DNA of 64,000 nucleotides from Bacteroidota bacterium (GCA_016715945.1 JADJXJ010000001.1:2540526-2604525), one strand, 5' to 3'. Positions 36,292 through 45,886 are shown, numbered from the stretch's first letter. The notes: generated from the letters alone by a model not told the origin. Made by a program: numbers and translations.

Positions 36292-39200
36292 TCATCGCGT
36301 CAAGCTCAGCTTGAGCGTACGGTTTGTCCTGTCGCCTGCAATCCGCACGTAATACATGCCGGGCCGGACATCGTCCACAGCCAACGTAAGCTGATGGCCT
36401 CCTGAATGGAAAAGTTTTTCGTAAAAGCGCTTTACCAACCGGCCGCCTGCATCATACAGGGCAATGCTGAGCTTTTGATTTTCAGCAATATTCAGTTGCA
36501 AATTTGTGGCATTTGTGGCAGGATTGGGCCACAAACGCGCTTCAACTGACGGCATAGTGTTTTCTGAAGTGCTCAGGTTCAGTGCGTTCACCTCAATATC
36601 GTCGAGCCGGAGCATATCGCGGCTGCCGTCGCTGGCGTTGATCTGCTGACCGGTGTAATAGTACTTCCATCTGAGCTGCACATAGGCTTGGTTGTCGGCC
36701 TGGGGTGGCAGGGTAACGGGTGCAAACACCTGTGTATGGCCTGCTGTAGCCGACCGCTGGTATTCCACTGGTTCGCCGCCAGCTCCGGGCACATCGACGA
36801 AAGGCTGGTCGAGGCTGGTGCGGTATTGCAGCCTGATGGCATAGACCCGCGAATTAGGGAGGACTGTACCACCTGTCCATCCTACCGTGATGCCATGCAA
36901 CCCCCTGGTATCCAGGGCCAGCACCACAGCCCCAAGGTCACGCCCGCGTCCGGTATTGATCAGCGAGATGCCCTGGTCGCCCAGTCCGTTGAGGCGCGTA
37001 CGCCGGGTAAGGCGGTATGGAAAACCAATGCTGCCGGCATCATCGCCATGCATTTCCGAAGGAGGCACATGGTATGGATGTGTCATCGGATCGTTGAGGC
37101 CGGGGTCGTTTTTGCTGCTTTGCTGAAACACCATATGTGGCGGATAAGTGCGCTCGGGCTGGTTGGCATCCCAGTAACCAAAACGATATGGCCCGTTGGC
37201 CAGACGATAAGCCACAGGGTTGAGCGAGTCGCCCTGAAAGTCGTTGCTGGGTTCGAACAAGGCTTCCACCTGCGCATGACCAGTCAAACTGAGGGTGGTG
37301 TGCTCGGCTATGCCCGAAGCAGCGCCTGCCCAGCCCACAAAGCGGTAACCCGGCGCAGCCTGCGCGCGCAGGCAGAGCGGAATGCCAGGAAAATACCAGC
37401 CTGACCAGCCATCAGAAGACGTGGCAGTGTTTACCAGCACTTTTCCGGCCTCCGGCGGATTTATCCTGATCGTCAGCTTTACCGGTTCCTGCAGTTGAAA
37501 CTGACTTTTCAGGTGCTGCCTCACATAAGCGGGCCGCTGGCGGGCAAAGTTGCGCATCACCTGGATGTTGTTGTTCCACTCGTTCAGGCTGCCTGGTCTG
37601 CGCCAGCGGTTGACGTGCTCCTGCATATAAGGCGAAAGCAGGGCCTGCAGCGAATCGAGCTGCCGCTCCACACTGGCTTCGCTCAGATCGGTGTTGAGCA
37701 GGTCGCAGAAACGGTGAATAAACTGATTTTTAAACTCCTCATTCTGAACAAGCCTGCGAAAAATCATCGTGGACCAGGGCGGATTGGGCCAGGCCGGACC
37801 ATTGGAGGCAAGTGCAAAAGCCAGCGTATTATGCGCCGGCCCCATGCCCACCCCGGGCACATAGTTGAAAGGCAGGCCAAACCCGAAGTCCATGTCGAGC
37901 AGCATCCATCGCCATAGCCCGTCGCGACCGTTCAGGGCATTGGGGTCGTAGCTGCCCCGGTTGTAACGCCAGTATAAGGTGTTGTTTCCCGGCCAGTCGG
38001 TATTCATTGCAAAGATGTGGGCAATCTGAAAATCAATGAAACTCTCCACATCCATCATGCCTTTCACCGGCTGATAATACACATTCTGCGCCATGTTGTT
38101 CTGGCTGATGTAGCCGCGCATATAGTTGTAGGGCACCACCCCCGCCGTGCTGCCGTATTTGTGCTCCGAGTTGTTTTCCATCATGGTCATCTCGTGCTCC
38201 TGGATGCCGTATTTCGTGTAGATGTAATGCTCGTCGTAACGGTCGCGCAGGTTGTGAATACCCCAGTATTCGCCATTAATAAACAGGATGGCCGGGCGAT
38301 AGTCCTGACGATCCACCTTCATATTGCGCATCAGCCCCTGCAGAAAACCATCGCGAAAGGTGGCAAAATCCCAGTCGTTGCCCCCGTTGCGAAGCAAAAA
38401 ACGCTTGTATTGGTTGATGTTTTTCCACGGAAACAGCCGATGCGTGATCCAGCTGCTGCCGTATTCGCTTTTGGCAATGATGCGCAGGCTCTTACGCGGC
38501 CGGCTGCGGGTGGTGTTGCCGTGAATGCGGATGCCGATGTTTTCCGAAAACACCGGCTGACCGTCCTGCTCAAACATGCTCAGGTTGGCCGGACGTTCCC
38601 ATTCCGGACCATCCTGAAAGTAATTGTTATGGTTGCCGTACACATAGATGCCGGTCTCGGCATCGAACAGGTTTTCAAAATCGGTAGCCAGCGAAAACAC
38701 CGGCAGACGGTAGCGCTGGGCACCCGCCGGATCGACGATGTATGTAAATGTGCGTTCCGGACCGGGAGGGGCATCGGGATGCAAGGCCCTGGCACGTATC
38801 ACATTGATCTTGAACACCTGACCTGCCGGTGGCTGCCAGCCTTCATAATAAGGTGGCCCGGGATCGGGATTGTTGTTGGTCGGAATCATCGAAATGCCAT
38901 TGGGCAAAGAGGTGCGGTTGAATACCGGGATAGGTGCGGAATATGTTGGGCTGCCGGCACGGGGTATGGCCCCGTCAGTGGTGTAAACAATCTGTGCTCC
39001 GGCCTGGGTATGACTAAGCTGCAAATCGAAAGCCGTGGTGTAATAGCCCGGTGTGTGCGAGGCCTCCACCTGACCAAGCAGCAGGGTGTAGGCAGGCGTG
39101 GTGTTGGCTGCACCCGGACTGGCTGGCTGAAAGTAGCGCAACTGCAGCGGTTCATCCACAAGGCGGCCCCACGAAACATCGCGTTGCAATGCCACCGGCC

Positions 39201-39591
39201 CCAGGCTATCAACGGTTTGACCCAGCTGGTTTTTCAGGATGATGGGCTCGCCCTCAGCGCTGATGCTGAAATTCGTATGCAGAGGCTGCCCCGCTGTTGG
39301 ACGGTCTTTCCCCGAGGCATACACCACCAGATATTCCCCAGGCCCAAGGATCACTGCCGGAAAACGCCAGCGAAAAGGCTGCTGCGGATCGTCGCTCAAT
39401 CCGTAATTGAACAGATTAACTGCCTCATTGCCATGATTGTATAGCTCAATCCAATCGGGGTAATCCCCATCCTCGTCGGCCAATGCAACGGCATTCGACG
39501 ACATGATTTCGTTCAGTCGGACCTGCTGGGCATGCAGCATTGGGCCAACAAACCAGCAGGTCATCAGCAAAAAGGCGGTGTAATATCTCAT
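36292..39591 (-). CDS. Secreted CotH-kinase/lamin-tail protein with T9SS domain
   Basis: A 1099-residue secreted protein: signal peptide 1-21 (MLHAQ), lamin-tail domain (about 24-120, LNEIMSSNAVALADEDGDY), chitobiase-like C-terminal domain (about 190-290, IVYTTDGAIPR), CotH kinase-like domain (about 330-640) with INGEYWGIHNLRDRYDE and the metal-binding WRWMLLDMDFGFG, a Gly-rich beta region, and a T9SS type A sorting domain (about 1020-1099). CotH proteins phosphorylate spore-coat proteins in Bacillus; in Bacteroidota they are secreted and their substrates are unknown. The ATG at 39591 is well supported by the signal peptide. Confidence 0.9.
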   Translation of the reverse strand: MRYYTAFLLMTCWFVGPMLHAQQVRLNEIMSSNAVALADEDGDYPDWIELYNHGNEAVNLFNYGLSDDPQQPFRWRFPAVILGPGEYLVVYASGKDRPTAGQPLHTNFSISAEGEPIILKNQLGQTVDSLGPVALQRDVSWGRLVDEPLQLRYFQPASPGAANTTPAYTLLLGQVEASHTPGYYTTAFDLQLSHTQAGAQIVYTTDGAIPRAGSPTYSAPIPVFNRTSLPNGISMIPTNNNPDPGPPYYEGWQPPAGQVFKINVIRARALHPDAPPGPERTFTYIVDPAGAQRYRLPVFSLATDFENLFDAETGIYVYGNHNNYFQDGPEWERPANLSMFEQDGQPVFSENIGIRIHGNTTRSRPRKSLRIIAKSEYGSSWITHRLFPWKNINQYKRFLLRNGGNDWDFATFRDGFLQGLMRNMKVDRQDYRPAILFINGEYWGIHNLRDRYDEHYIYTKYGIQEHEMTMMENNSEHKYGSTAGVVPYNYMRGYISQNNMAQNVYYQPVKGMMDVESFIDFQIAHIFAMNTDWPGNNTLYWRYNRGSYDPNALNGRDGLWRWMLLDMDFGFGLPFNYVPGVGMGPAHNTLAFALASNGPAWPNPPWSTMIFRRLVQNEEFKNQFIHRFCDLLNTDLSEASVERQLDSLQALLSPYMQEHVNRWRRPGSLNEWNNNIQVMRNFARQRPAYVRQHLKSQFQLQEPVKLTIRINPPEAGKVLVNTATSSDGWSGWYFPGIPLCLRAQAAPGYRFVGWAGAASGIAEHTTLSLTGHAQVEALFEPSNDFQGDSLNPVAYRLANGPYRFGYWDANQPERTYPPHMVFQQSSKNDPGLNDPMTHPYHVPPSEMHGDDAGSIGFPYRLTRRTRLNGLGDQGISLINTGRGRDLGAVVLALDTRGLHGITVGWTGGTVLPNSRVYAIRLQYRTSLDQPFVDVPGAGGEPVEYQRSATAGHTQVFAPVTLPPQADNQAYVQLRWKYYYTGQQINASDGSRDMLRLDDIEVNALNLSTSENTMPSVEARLWPNPATNATNLQLNIAENQKLSIALYDAGGRLVKRFYEKLFHSGGHQLTLAVDDVRPGMYYVRIAGDRTNRTLKLSLTR

Positions 39592-39696
39592 AATAGGCGT
39601 GATGACAAGTGTAAAGATACGGCAATGCCGGTAGATGGCAGGAAAATGTATAAGCTAAAGGCGGATAGGGGAGGGGCAAAGGTTTGCAGGGCGCTA

Positions 39697-40092
39697 TCAG
39701 GCCGGTTTTCCGAAAAGCTCGTCGATCACTGCTGGCAAAAACGGCCTGCCCTGGGCATTGATGGAAGTGCCTATAACTTTGGCTTCAACCACAGGTTTGC
39801 GGTCGGGCAGCCTGACAATGCGCTGATGAAAAGCAAACCGCAGGGGTGAGATGCGGCTGATGCTGCATTGCACCTCGAACACCTCTCCGCTGCGCAGAGG
39901 ATGCTGATAGTCAATTTCTATCCGTTTCACTACCAACAGGATACCCTCGGCCGTGAGCCTGGCAAAGCTCAGCCCCTGCGACAGCAGAAACTCATGCCGC
40001 GCATGCTCCAGATAGTGCTGATATACAGCGTTGTTCACTATCCCCTGCATATCGCATTCGTAATCCCGCACCTTGAGCTCAATGGCAAACAT
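39697..40092 (-). CDS. Acyl-CoA thioesterase (4HBT/YbgC-like hotdog)
   Basis: A 131-residue hotdog-fold protein. The signature YECDMQGIVNNAVYQHYLEHAR near the N-terminus matches the YbgC/FadM-type 4HBT family, with the catalytic Asp in CDMQGIV. It would hydrolyse short- or medium-chain acyl-CoA. The ATG at 40092 lies 20 bases after a perfect -7 box; a GTG three codons upstream is possible. Monocistronic between the CotH gene and a repeat array. Confidence 0.88.
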   Translation of the reverse strand: MFAIELKVRDYECDMQGIVNNAVYQHYLEHARHEFLLSQGLSFARLTAEGILLVVKRIEIDYQHPLRSGEVFEVQCSISRISPLRFAFHQRIVRLPDRKPVVEAKVIGTSINAQGRPFLPAVIDELFGKPA

Positions 40093-40111
40093 CGTCAACA
40101 CTTTAACCCCG

Positions 40112-40119
40112 CAAAGGTA
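40112..40119 (-). promoter_or_regulatory. Putative -7 box TACCTTTG (minus strand)
   Basis: Exact TAnnTTTG match on the minus strand, 20 bases upstream of the thioesterase ATG. It sits directly at the edge of the C-rich array. Confidence 0.5.
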
Positions 40120-40127
40120 AAGCTTTC

Positions 40128-40490
40128 ACTCCCACACCCTCCCCACAGCTCCCACTTTCACCCACACAACACCCCCCTCTCCCCGTCTCCCCCTCTCCCC
40201 GTCTCCCCGTCTACCCCTCTCCAAGTCGCCCCGTCTACCCCTCTCCAAGTCGCCCCTTCGCCCCCTCGCCCCGTCCCCCCCTCTCCCTATCTCCCCGTCT
40301 CCCCGTCGCCAAGTCTCCCCGTCGCCAAGTCTCCCCGTCGCCAAGTCTCCCCGTCTCCCCCTCGCCAAGTCCCCCCCTCGCCCCATCTCCCCGTCTCCCG
40401 TAACCCGCAACTCGTAACCCCTTGAATCTTTGAATCCTTGAATCATGAATCTTTGAATCCCTCCTTCCCGCTACCCGCCACCCGCAACTC
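40128..40490 (+). repeat. C-rich short-repeat array
   Basis: About 360 bases of CCCCGTCTCCCCCTCTCCCC, CCCCGTCGCCAAGTCT and similar units, then CCCGTAACCCGCAACTCG, then CTTTGAATCCTTGAATC repeats. The unit CCCCGTCGCCAAGTCT occurs three or more times in exact tandem. G-quadruplex-prone on the minus strand. No gene. Confidence 0.92.
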
Positions 40491-40530
40491 AAAAAAAAAA
40501 TCCGGCCGCTTCTCAGCGCCGGATTTTTTT
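40491..40530. terminator. Bidirectional terminator
   Basis: A10, then a hairpin with arms TCCGGC and GCCGGA extended by CGCT/AGCG, then T7. It terminates the S46 peptidase gene on the minus strand and could act on + strand transcripts. Confidence 0.85.
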
Positions 40531-40547
40531 CTTGACACAAGTCATTC

Positions 40548-42800
40548 TCAGTATGCCTCCACACGCACTGGCTTTGGTTCCGATTTGCGGATGTCGAGCT
40601 CATCAATCAGGTTGGTGGCTCCGGCATAGCGGTCAATCACAAACAACACATAGCGGATATCAACGCTGATGGTGCGCTGCAAGTCGGTCTCGAATGCAAT
40701 GTCGCCGCTCATGGCTTCCCAGTTGCCGTCGAAAGCAATGCCGATGAGTTCGCCCTTGCCGTTGATCACCGGACTTCCCGAATTGCCTCCTGTGATGTCG
40801 TTGGTGCTGATAAAGCAGGTCACCAGGGTGCCGTTGTCGCCATACGGACCAAAGTCGAGGGTCTGGATCAGCGATTTCAGCTTTTCGGGCACGATAAACT
40901 CATCGTTCGAGGGGTCTTCTTTTTCGAGTATGCCTTTGTGGGTGGTGATGTAGTTGTAGTGCACTGCATCGGCAGGGTAGTAGTCTTTCACGCTGCCGTA
41001 GGTAAACCTCAGGGTGCTGTTGGCATCGGGGTAAAAGGCACGCTGGGGCTGCATTTCGCGCAATCCGGCCATCCACAGCCGGCGGGCATTGCCAATGGAT
41101 GCCTGTGCCTGACGGAATGGGCCGGCCACTTCCATCATCTTGCTGCTAAAACCATCGGCCAGCTGGAGGGCCGGATCGTTTTGCAAGGTCTTCAGGCTGG
41201 GTTTGTTCAGCAAGGCTTCCACCTTTTCGGGTGAACTGAGCATCGATCGGGCAAACACATCGGCTGCAGCCGCTGCATAATTGCCGTTGTGCCTTTTCAT
41301 CAGGTTGCGGAAGGCTTCGGGTTGTGCACCGGGTTCTACGTTATTGCTGTAGGCCTCGAGCATATATTGCAGCACAAGCTGGTCGGCCGGAGCATGATAA
41401 TTTTTGAAATGGCCCTCGATGGCGCCGCGCAGGCTTTCGATGGTTTTCTTCACCTGTTCTTCGCGTTCTTTGCGCATTTTGTCGGCCATGGCTTTGTCTT
41501 TGGGCAGATCGGCTTTGGCAATGGGCTTAAGCAGTTCGCGCAGCTGGACAAAGGATGAAGCGAAGCCGATGATTTCGGCCCCACCGGCTCCGGCAAAGTT
41601 GTTGTACAACATGGGTTGGATGGTTTGGCCCATGGCCAGGTAGCCGGCCTCGAGTTCTGCCAGCACCTTGCCATATTTTTCGGTCAATGCCTCATCCGAG
41701 CTCACCCATTCGCTGAATTGCAGCTCTTCGGCCTGTTTGCGGCCCATGATGTTAAGCTTTTTCAGCCCGCGGGTCTGGCCGATGAGGTATTTCCAGGTGT
41801 TGGCCACCTGGGCATATTTGCTGGCATATTTGATGCGCACGGCCGGATCGGCATCCATGTATTGTTTCCAGGCTTCGAGGCGCTTGCCAAACAGGTCGAT
41901 AATCACCGGGTATTGTTTCCCGAGGTTGAAGTTCACCCCAAAGCTTGTCAGGTAGCGGTCGGTGCTCCCCGGAAAACCCCAGATCATCGAAAAGTCGCCG
42001 TTTTGCACTCCGTCGAGGCTGATGGGCAGGTGGTGTTTGGGCTTGAGCGGTACATTGTCCTTGCTGTAGTCGGCGGGCGAGCCGTCGGGGGCGGTGTAAA
42101 TACGCAATACGGCAAAGTCGCCGGTGTGGCGGGGCCACATCCAGTTGTCGGTATCGCCGCCGAATTTACCAATGGCCGATGGGGGAGCACCTACCAGACG
42201 CACATCGCGATACACCTGATAGATAAACAGATAGAACTCGTTGCCTTCGAAAAAGCTCTTTACCACCACATGGTATTTTCCTTCGGGATTAAAGCTTTTG
42301 CGCAGCTCGGAGGTCTTTTTACGGATGGCTGCTCCACGCTCATCCGGGCTCATTTTATCATTAAGCACCGCCATCACCGAGTCGGTAACGTCGGCCATGC
42401 TGATCAGGATTGAAGCCGTCAGGCCTTCGTTGGGAAGTTCTTCGGCAAAGCTCTTTGCCCAAAAACCATTGGTCAGGTAGTCGTTTTCAACCGAGCTGTG
42501 CTTTTGGATAAGGTCGTAGGCGCAGTGATGGTTGGTGAACACAAGGCCTTGCGACGAAACAATTTCGCCGGTGCAGAAATATCCGTTGGGTGTTGGGCTG
42601 TTCGAAAGGCCCACGATGGCATCCTTCAGGCTGGCGTTATTTACGCTGTAGATCTCTTCGGGGGTGAGCCTGAGACCCATTTTTTGCATCTCGGCATGGT
42701 TGAGGCGCTTCACAAACATGGGCAGCCACATGCCTTCGTCGGCCCTGACGCCCTGCATCAGCCCTGCAAACAGCAGGAAAAACAATACTATTCTTTTCAT
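40548..42800 (-). CDS. S46 family dipeptidyl-peptidase (DPP7-type)
   Basis: A 750-residue serine peptidase with signal peptide 1-20 (LMQGVRADEG). The catalytic His lies in TNHHC (90-93), and the nucleophile Ser in GGNSGSPV near the C-terminus, followed by FDGNWEAMSGD. In S46 enzymes the Gly in this FDGNWE segment goes with DPP7-like preference for hydrophobic P1, whereas DPP11 has Arg; I therefore infer DPP7-type specificity. It acts in the periplasm on oligopeptides. The M49 peptidase lies 33 bases upstream on the same strand, so the two probably form a peptide-utilisation operon. Confidence 0.92.
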   Translation of the reverse strand: MKRIVLFFLLFAGLMQGVRADEGMWLPMFVKRLNHAEMQKMGLRLTPEEIYSVNNASLKDAIVGLSNSPTPNGYFCTGEIVSSQGLVFTNHHCAYDLIQKHSSVENDYLTNGFWAKSFAEELPNEGLTASILISMADVTDSVMAVLNDKMSPDERGAAIRKKTSELRKSFNPEGKYHVVVKSFFEGNEFYLFIYQVYRDVRLVGAPPSAIGKFGGDTDNWMWPRHTGDFAVLRIYTAPDGSPADYSKDNVPLKPKHHLPISLDGVQNGDFSMIWGFPGSTDRYLTSFGVNFNLGKQYPVIIDLFGKRLEAWKQYMDADPAVRIKYASKYAQVANTWKYLIGQTRGLKKLNIMGRKQAEELQFSEWVSSDEALTEKYGKVLAELEAGYLAMGQTIQPMLYNNFAGAGGAEIIGFASSFVQLRELLKPIAKADLPKDKAMADKMRKEREEQVKKTIESLRGAIEGHFKNYHAPADQLVLQYMLEAYSNNVEPGAQPEAFRNLMKRHNGNYAAAAADVFARSMLSSPEKVEALLNKPSLKTLQNDPALQLADGFSSKMMEVAGPFRQAQASIGNARRLWMAGLREMQPQRAFYPDANSTLRFTYGSVKDYYPADAVHYNYITTHKGILEKEDPSNDEFIVPEKLKSLIQTLDFGPYGDNGTLVTCFISTNDITGGNSGSPVINGKGELIGIAFDGNWEAMSGDIAFETDLQRTISVDIRYVLFVIDRYAGATNLIDELDIRKSEPKPVRVEAY

Positions 42801-42833
42801 TATTGGGTGTTTGAGGTAATCTGTAATAAAAGT

Positions 42834-44471
42834 TTATTTCAGGCCGAGCATATGGGGTCCCATCTCGAAATAGATGTCCACCGGAATGCCTTTGGCGGTA
42901 ATGCGTCCCAGGTCGGCTTTCAGCTGGTCTTTGATTACGCCGTCGGTGGTCACCCAGTTTTTCACCATTTCGTAGTCGCCGTCGCCCTGGGCCTTCAGGA
43001 TCATGCCCGTTAGCTTCTTGCTGGCTTCCATCATCTTGTCGAGGTTAATGGCATAGGTGCCGTCGTCCTTGCGTGTGAAAGCGCCTTCGTTGAGGAAGAA
43101 GCTGAAGGTCATCATATTGGCCTTGCCATGGGCGCTTGCAGCACCAAAGCGCACCGAGCGGAAGATGCCGGCCATGAAGGTGACGTAGTTGTCCATGATT
43201 TCGGTGTCGGTGTATTCGCCCATTTCGTGGAGCTTGGTCACCAGATAAAGACCGAGGATATCGGCTTTGGCTTCTTCCAGGGGCGAATACATCTCTTTCA
43301 GGGCTTTGCGTACGGTGCCTTGTCCGTTGATGGTGTTCTTGATGCCCATGCCATGGGCTACTTCATGAAACATCACATTGCTGAAGAAGGCGTCGAAGGC
43401 GATGTGTTCGCGCTGTTCGGGAGCGATGAGCTCTTCGGCAATAGGCACAAGAATCTTGTCGAACTTGGCCTTCATGGTATTTTTCAGCTGCAGCTTGCGG
43501 GTGCCTTTGCTCAGGTGTACGCGCTCGTCATTGGGCAGGTTGATGGCAATAGTCTTGCTGGCCATATTGCAGTCGCCGGCATAAAAAACGGCGTCGTAGG
43601 CGTTGAGGTCGGCATCCGAGCCCGGCACTTCCTGTTTATACACTTCATCCACTGGCAGTTGTTTCTGAAGTTCCGGCAGGAATTGTGCATAACGCGAGAG
43701 GCGATCGCTCCATTTGTGGTCTTTGATCAGGATGAAGGCTTCGTGAGCCGCTTTGTAACCAAACAAGCCGTCGAGGTAATTTTCGATAGGGCCGATCACC
43801 ATATCCACATTGTTGTTGCGCATATCCATCCAGGCCATATCGCTTTCCAGATAGTCGTCGGTGCGCAGGGCTTTGGCGCGCAGACGCAGGTAGTTGGCAA
43901 AACCTTCGTCGGCAGCCAGGGCAGCAGCCTGCTCGAGCAAGGCAGCGGCTTTTTCGGTCTGCTCAGCGTAGGCTTCGTGATACCATACTGCTTTCAGTGC
44001 ACCGTTTTCGTCGCGGCGGATCAGGGTATAGAGGCTGGTTTTGTTGGGGTCGCTGAAGGCTTCAAACTCCTCCTTGGTCATATCGGCCGGGTAATATTGT
44101 GCTCCGGCGGGCTTTGGTCCATAGCCTTCGATGAAGGGCTTCTGGTTGTCGAGCTGATCCCATGGGCCGTAATTGATTTCGGCAAAGAGGCGCAGGCGCG
44201 GTTCGGTGATGGTGGACAAAAATTCTTCTTTCGGGCCGATGTTTTGTGTCCAGAAAATATCGTCCATAATTTTTGCGGCTTCGAAAAGCAGCACCAGCAT
44301 CTGTTTTTCATTGTCGCTCAGATGACTGATGTCGGAGGTGAGCTCCACCTTGGCGTACTTGTTCACCAATTGGTCCATCGGATCGGGGGTTTGTTGCTTT
44401 TGCGGAGCACCGCACGAAACGGCCATCAAGGCCAGTGCACCGGCAAAGAATGTGGTTTTCAATGCTTTCAT
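42834..44471 (-). CDS. M49-like zinc dipeptidyl-peptidase III lipoprotein
   Basis: A 545-residue lipoprotein (lipobox AVSC, Cys20). The zinc site is HEVAH (H369, H373) with the downstream EEAKAD ligand motif, corresponding to EECRAD of DPP III. Classical M49 enzymes have a hexapeptide HExxGH; this one has the pentapeptide HExxH form, known in some bacterial members. It would release dipeptides from oligopeptides in the periplasm. The ATG at 44471 is chosen for the lipoprotein signal; an upstream in-frame start adds only seven residues. It has a perfect -7 box and probably drives the S46 gene as well. Confidence 0.87.
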   Translation of the reverse strand: MKALKTTFFAGALALMAVSCGAPQKQQTPDPMDQLVNKYAKVELTSDISHLSDNEKQMLVLLFEAAKIMDDIFWTQNIGPKEEFLSTITEPRLRLFAEINYGPWDQLDNQKPFIEGYGPKPAGAQYYPADMTKEEFEAFSDPNKTSLYTLIRRDENGALKAVWYHEAYAEQTEKAAALLEQAAALAADEGFANYLRLRAKALRTDDYLESDMAWMDMRNNNVDMVIGPIENYLDGLFGYKAAHEAFILIKDHKWSDRLSRYAQFLPELQKQLPVDEVYKQEVPGSDADLNAYDAVFYAGDCNMASKTIAINLPNDERVHLSKGTRKLQLKNTMKAKFDKILVPIAEELIAPEQREHIAFDAFFSNVMFHEVAHGMGIKNTINGQGTVRKALKEMYSPLEEAKADILGLYLVTKLHEMGEYTDTEIMDNYVTFMAGIFRSVRFGAASAHGKANMMTFSFFLNEGAFTRKDDGTYAINLDKMMEASKKLTGMILKAQGDGDYEMVKNWVTTDGVIKDQLKADLGRITAKGIPVDIYFEMGPHMLGLK

Positions 44472-44489
44472 ATTACTTAGTTTCTGAGG

Positions 44490-44497
44490 CAAAAATA
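44490..44497 (-). promoter_or_regulatory. Putative -7 box TATTTTTG (minus strand)
   Basis: Exact TAnnTTTG match on the minus strand, 19 bases upstream of the M49 ATG. Confidence 0.5.
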
Positions 44498-44924
44498 AAC
44501 CTAAGTTTTCATTTGTTGTTAATTGCCAAACAATAGGTAGGGGAGAGGTTATTTACGGCTTATGGGTTTTTTGTTGCGGGAAACGCCGCGTCTGTCAGGC
44601 AGCTTGATTTCATTGTTAGTTACGTTGTTATTGTTGTAGGTTTTCTGAGAAGGATCAGTAGGGTTAGTTCGCGCGATGGAATCGCGCCTTAGCCCGAGAT
44701 GACCAACCCCTCAACATCCGCAAAATCAATCAATTTTGAATCTTGAATCTTTGAATTTTGAATTCCCAGCCCCCGTAACCCGCCTCCCGTAACCCGTAAC
44801 AAGACTCTTTCCCAATCTTTGAATCTTGAATCTTTGAATTTTGAATTCTTTAATCCCGTCCATCATCCAAAAATTTCAGACAACAAACAAAAGATTGTGT
44901 AACACCTCTTGCGCAGCACCAGAA
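44498..44924. repeat. Intergenic region with hairpin and 31 bp direct repeat
   Basis: No gene. A perfect hairpin GCGCGATggaATCGCGC lies at 44671-44687. A 31 bp sequence of TTGAATCTTGAATCTTTG type occurs exactly twice (44735-44765 and 44818-44848), separated by CCCGTAACCCGCCTCCCG units. The ends of the region show nothing. Confidence 0.75.
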
Positions 44925-44932
44925 TACTTTTG
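44925..44932 (+). promoter_or_regulatory. Putative -7 box TACTTTTG
   Basis: Exact TAnnTTTG match 24 bases before the DUF2202 gene ATG. Confidence 0.5.
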
Positions 44933-44956
44933 TCCAGACCTTAAAATTGTCAAGTC

Positions 44957-45742
44957 ATGAAAACAAAATCCATCCTGTTGCTTTTCACCATGATCGTGAT
45001 GCTTGCCTCATGCAACAAAAAAGCCGAATCGTCCGACGAAGGCCTCAATGGCGTAAACCTCAAGTCGGCCAGCTACGTTCAGGGTATCGAACCTGGTGAA
45101 TCGCCTGCCACCCAAGGCGTGATCAACAATTGCATCGACGCCTGCATCAGCTCCCTTCCCAACGAGCCGCTCAGCCAGGCCGAGATCGACGCCATCACCT
45201 TCGTACGCGAAGAAGAATACCTTGCCCGCGATGTGTACAATGTACTGTATCAGCGTTGGCACATCCCCATTTTCCGCAACATCGCCAAAAGCGAAGATGT
45301 CCATACTTATGCCATTAAGGCGCTGATTACCAAATATAACCTGCCCGATCCTGGTGCCGATCATCAACCCGGCGTATTTGTCAACACCCAGATTCAGCAG
45401 TTGTATGACCAGCTCACTGAACTTGGCCTAAGCAGCCTCAACAACGCCTTCATCGTTGGCGCTACCATCGAAGACGTGGACATTGCCGACCTGATGAACC
45501 ACCTGGCCAACGACCTCGACAACCAGGACGCTACCTATGTCTTCAACCAGCTCAATAAAGGCTCGCGCAACCACCTGCGCGCTTTTGCCGCCCAGATGCG
45601 TTTCCGCAACATCAGCTACACCCCGCAATACATTAGCCAGGAGCTGTACAACCAGATCACCAACAGCAACTGGGAAACCGGCAACGGATTCTGCCTCTGC
45701 CAGACCAATGTCAGCCAGTCCAAGGCCGACCCCCTCAACTGA
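44957..45742 (+). CDS. DUF2202 ferritin-like lipoprotein
   Basis: A 261-residue lipoprotein (MKTKSILLLFTMIVMLASCN, lipobox LASC). Residues about 75-235 form a helical DUF2202 domain, starting REEEYLARDVYNVLYQRW, with acidic/His positions reminiscent of ferritin-like four-helix bundles (EEEYLARD, EDVHTYAIKAL, ELYNQI). The C-terminal NGFCLCQTN carries two Cys. The family is uncharacterised; metal binding is an inference. Monocistronic, with a clear promoter box and a strong terminator. Confidence 0.82.
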   Translation: MKTKSILLLFTMIVMLASCNKKAESSDEGLNGVNLKSASYVQGIEPGESPATQGVINNCIDACISSLPNEPLSQAEIDAITFVREEEYLARDVYNVLYQRWHIPIFRNIAKSEDVHTYAIKALITKYNLPDPGADHQPGVFVNTQIQQLYDQLTELGLSSLNNAFIVGATIEDVDIADLMNHLANDLDNQDATYVFNQLNKGSRNHLRAFAAQMRFRNISYTPQYISQELYNQITNSNWETGNGFCLCQTNVSQSKADPLN

Positions 45743-45783
45743 AAACTTTTTCGTTAATAGGTTTATTGGTTATTGCTTGTTCG

Positions 45784-45815
45784 AAACCGGCCAATGCGGC
45801 CGGTTTTTCTTTTTA
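45784..45815 (+). terminator. Rho-independent terminator
   Basis: A perfect 9 bp stem AAACCGGCC/GGCCGGTTT with a 5-base loop and a T-rich tail, 41 bases after the DUF2202 stop. Confidence 0.9.
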
Positions 45816-45854
45816 GCTGCATGCGATAACCCACCGTGAATCCTTCAAAAAACG

Positions 45855-45862
45855 TATGTTTG
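45855..45862 (+). promoter_or_regulatory. Putative -7 box TATGTTTG
   Basis: Exact TAnnTTTG match. It lies inside the open frame that begins at 45836, so the real start of the propeller gene must be downstream (45872 or 45887). Confidence 0.5.
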
Positions 45863-45886
45863 CGACTTACGATGCATTGTAACCGA

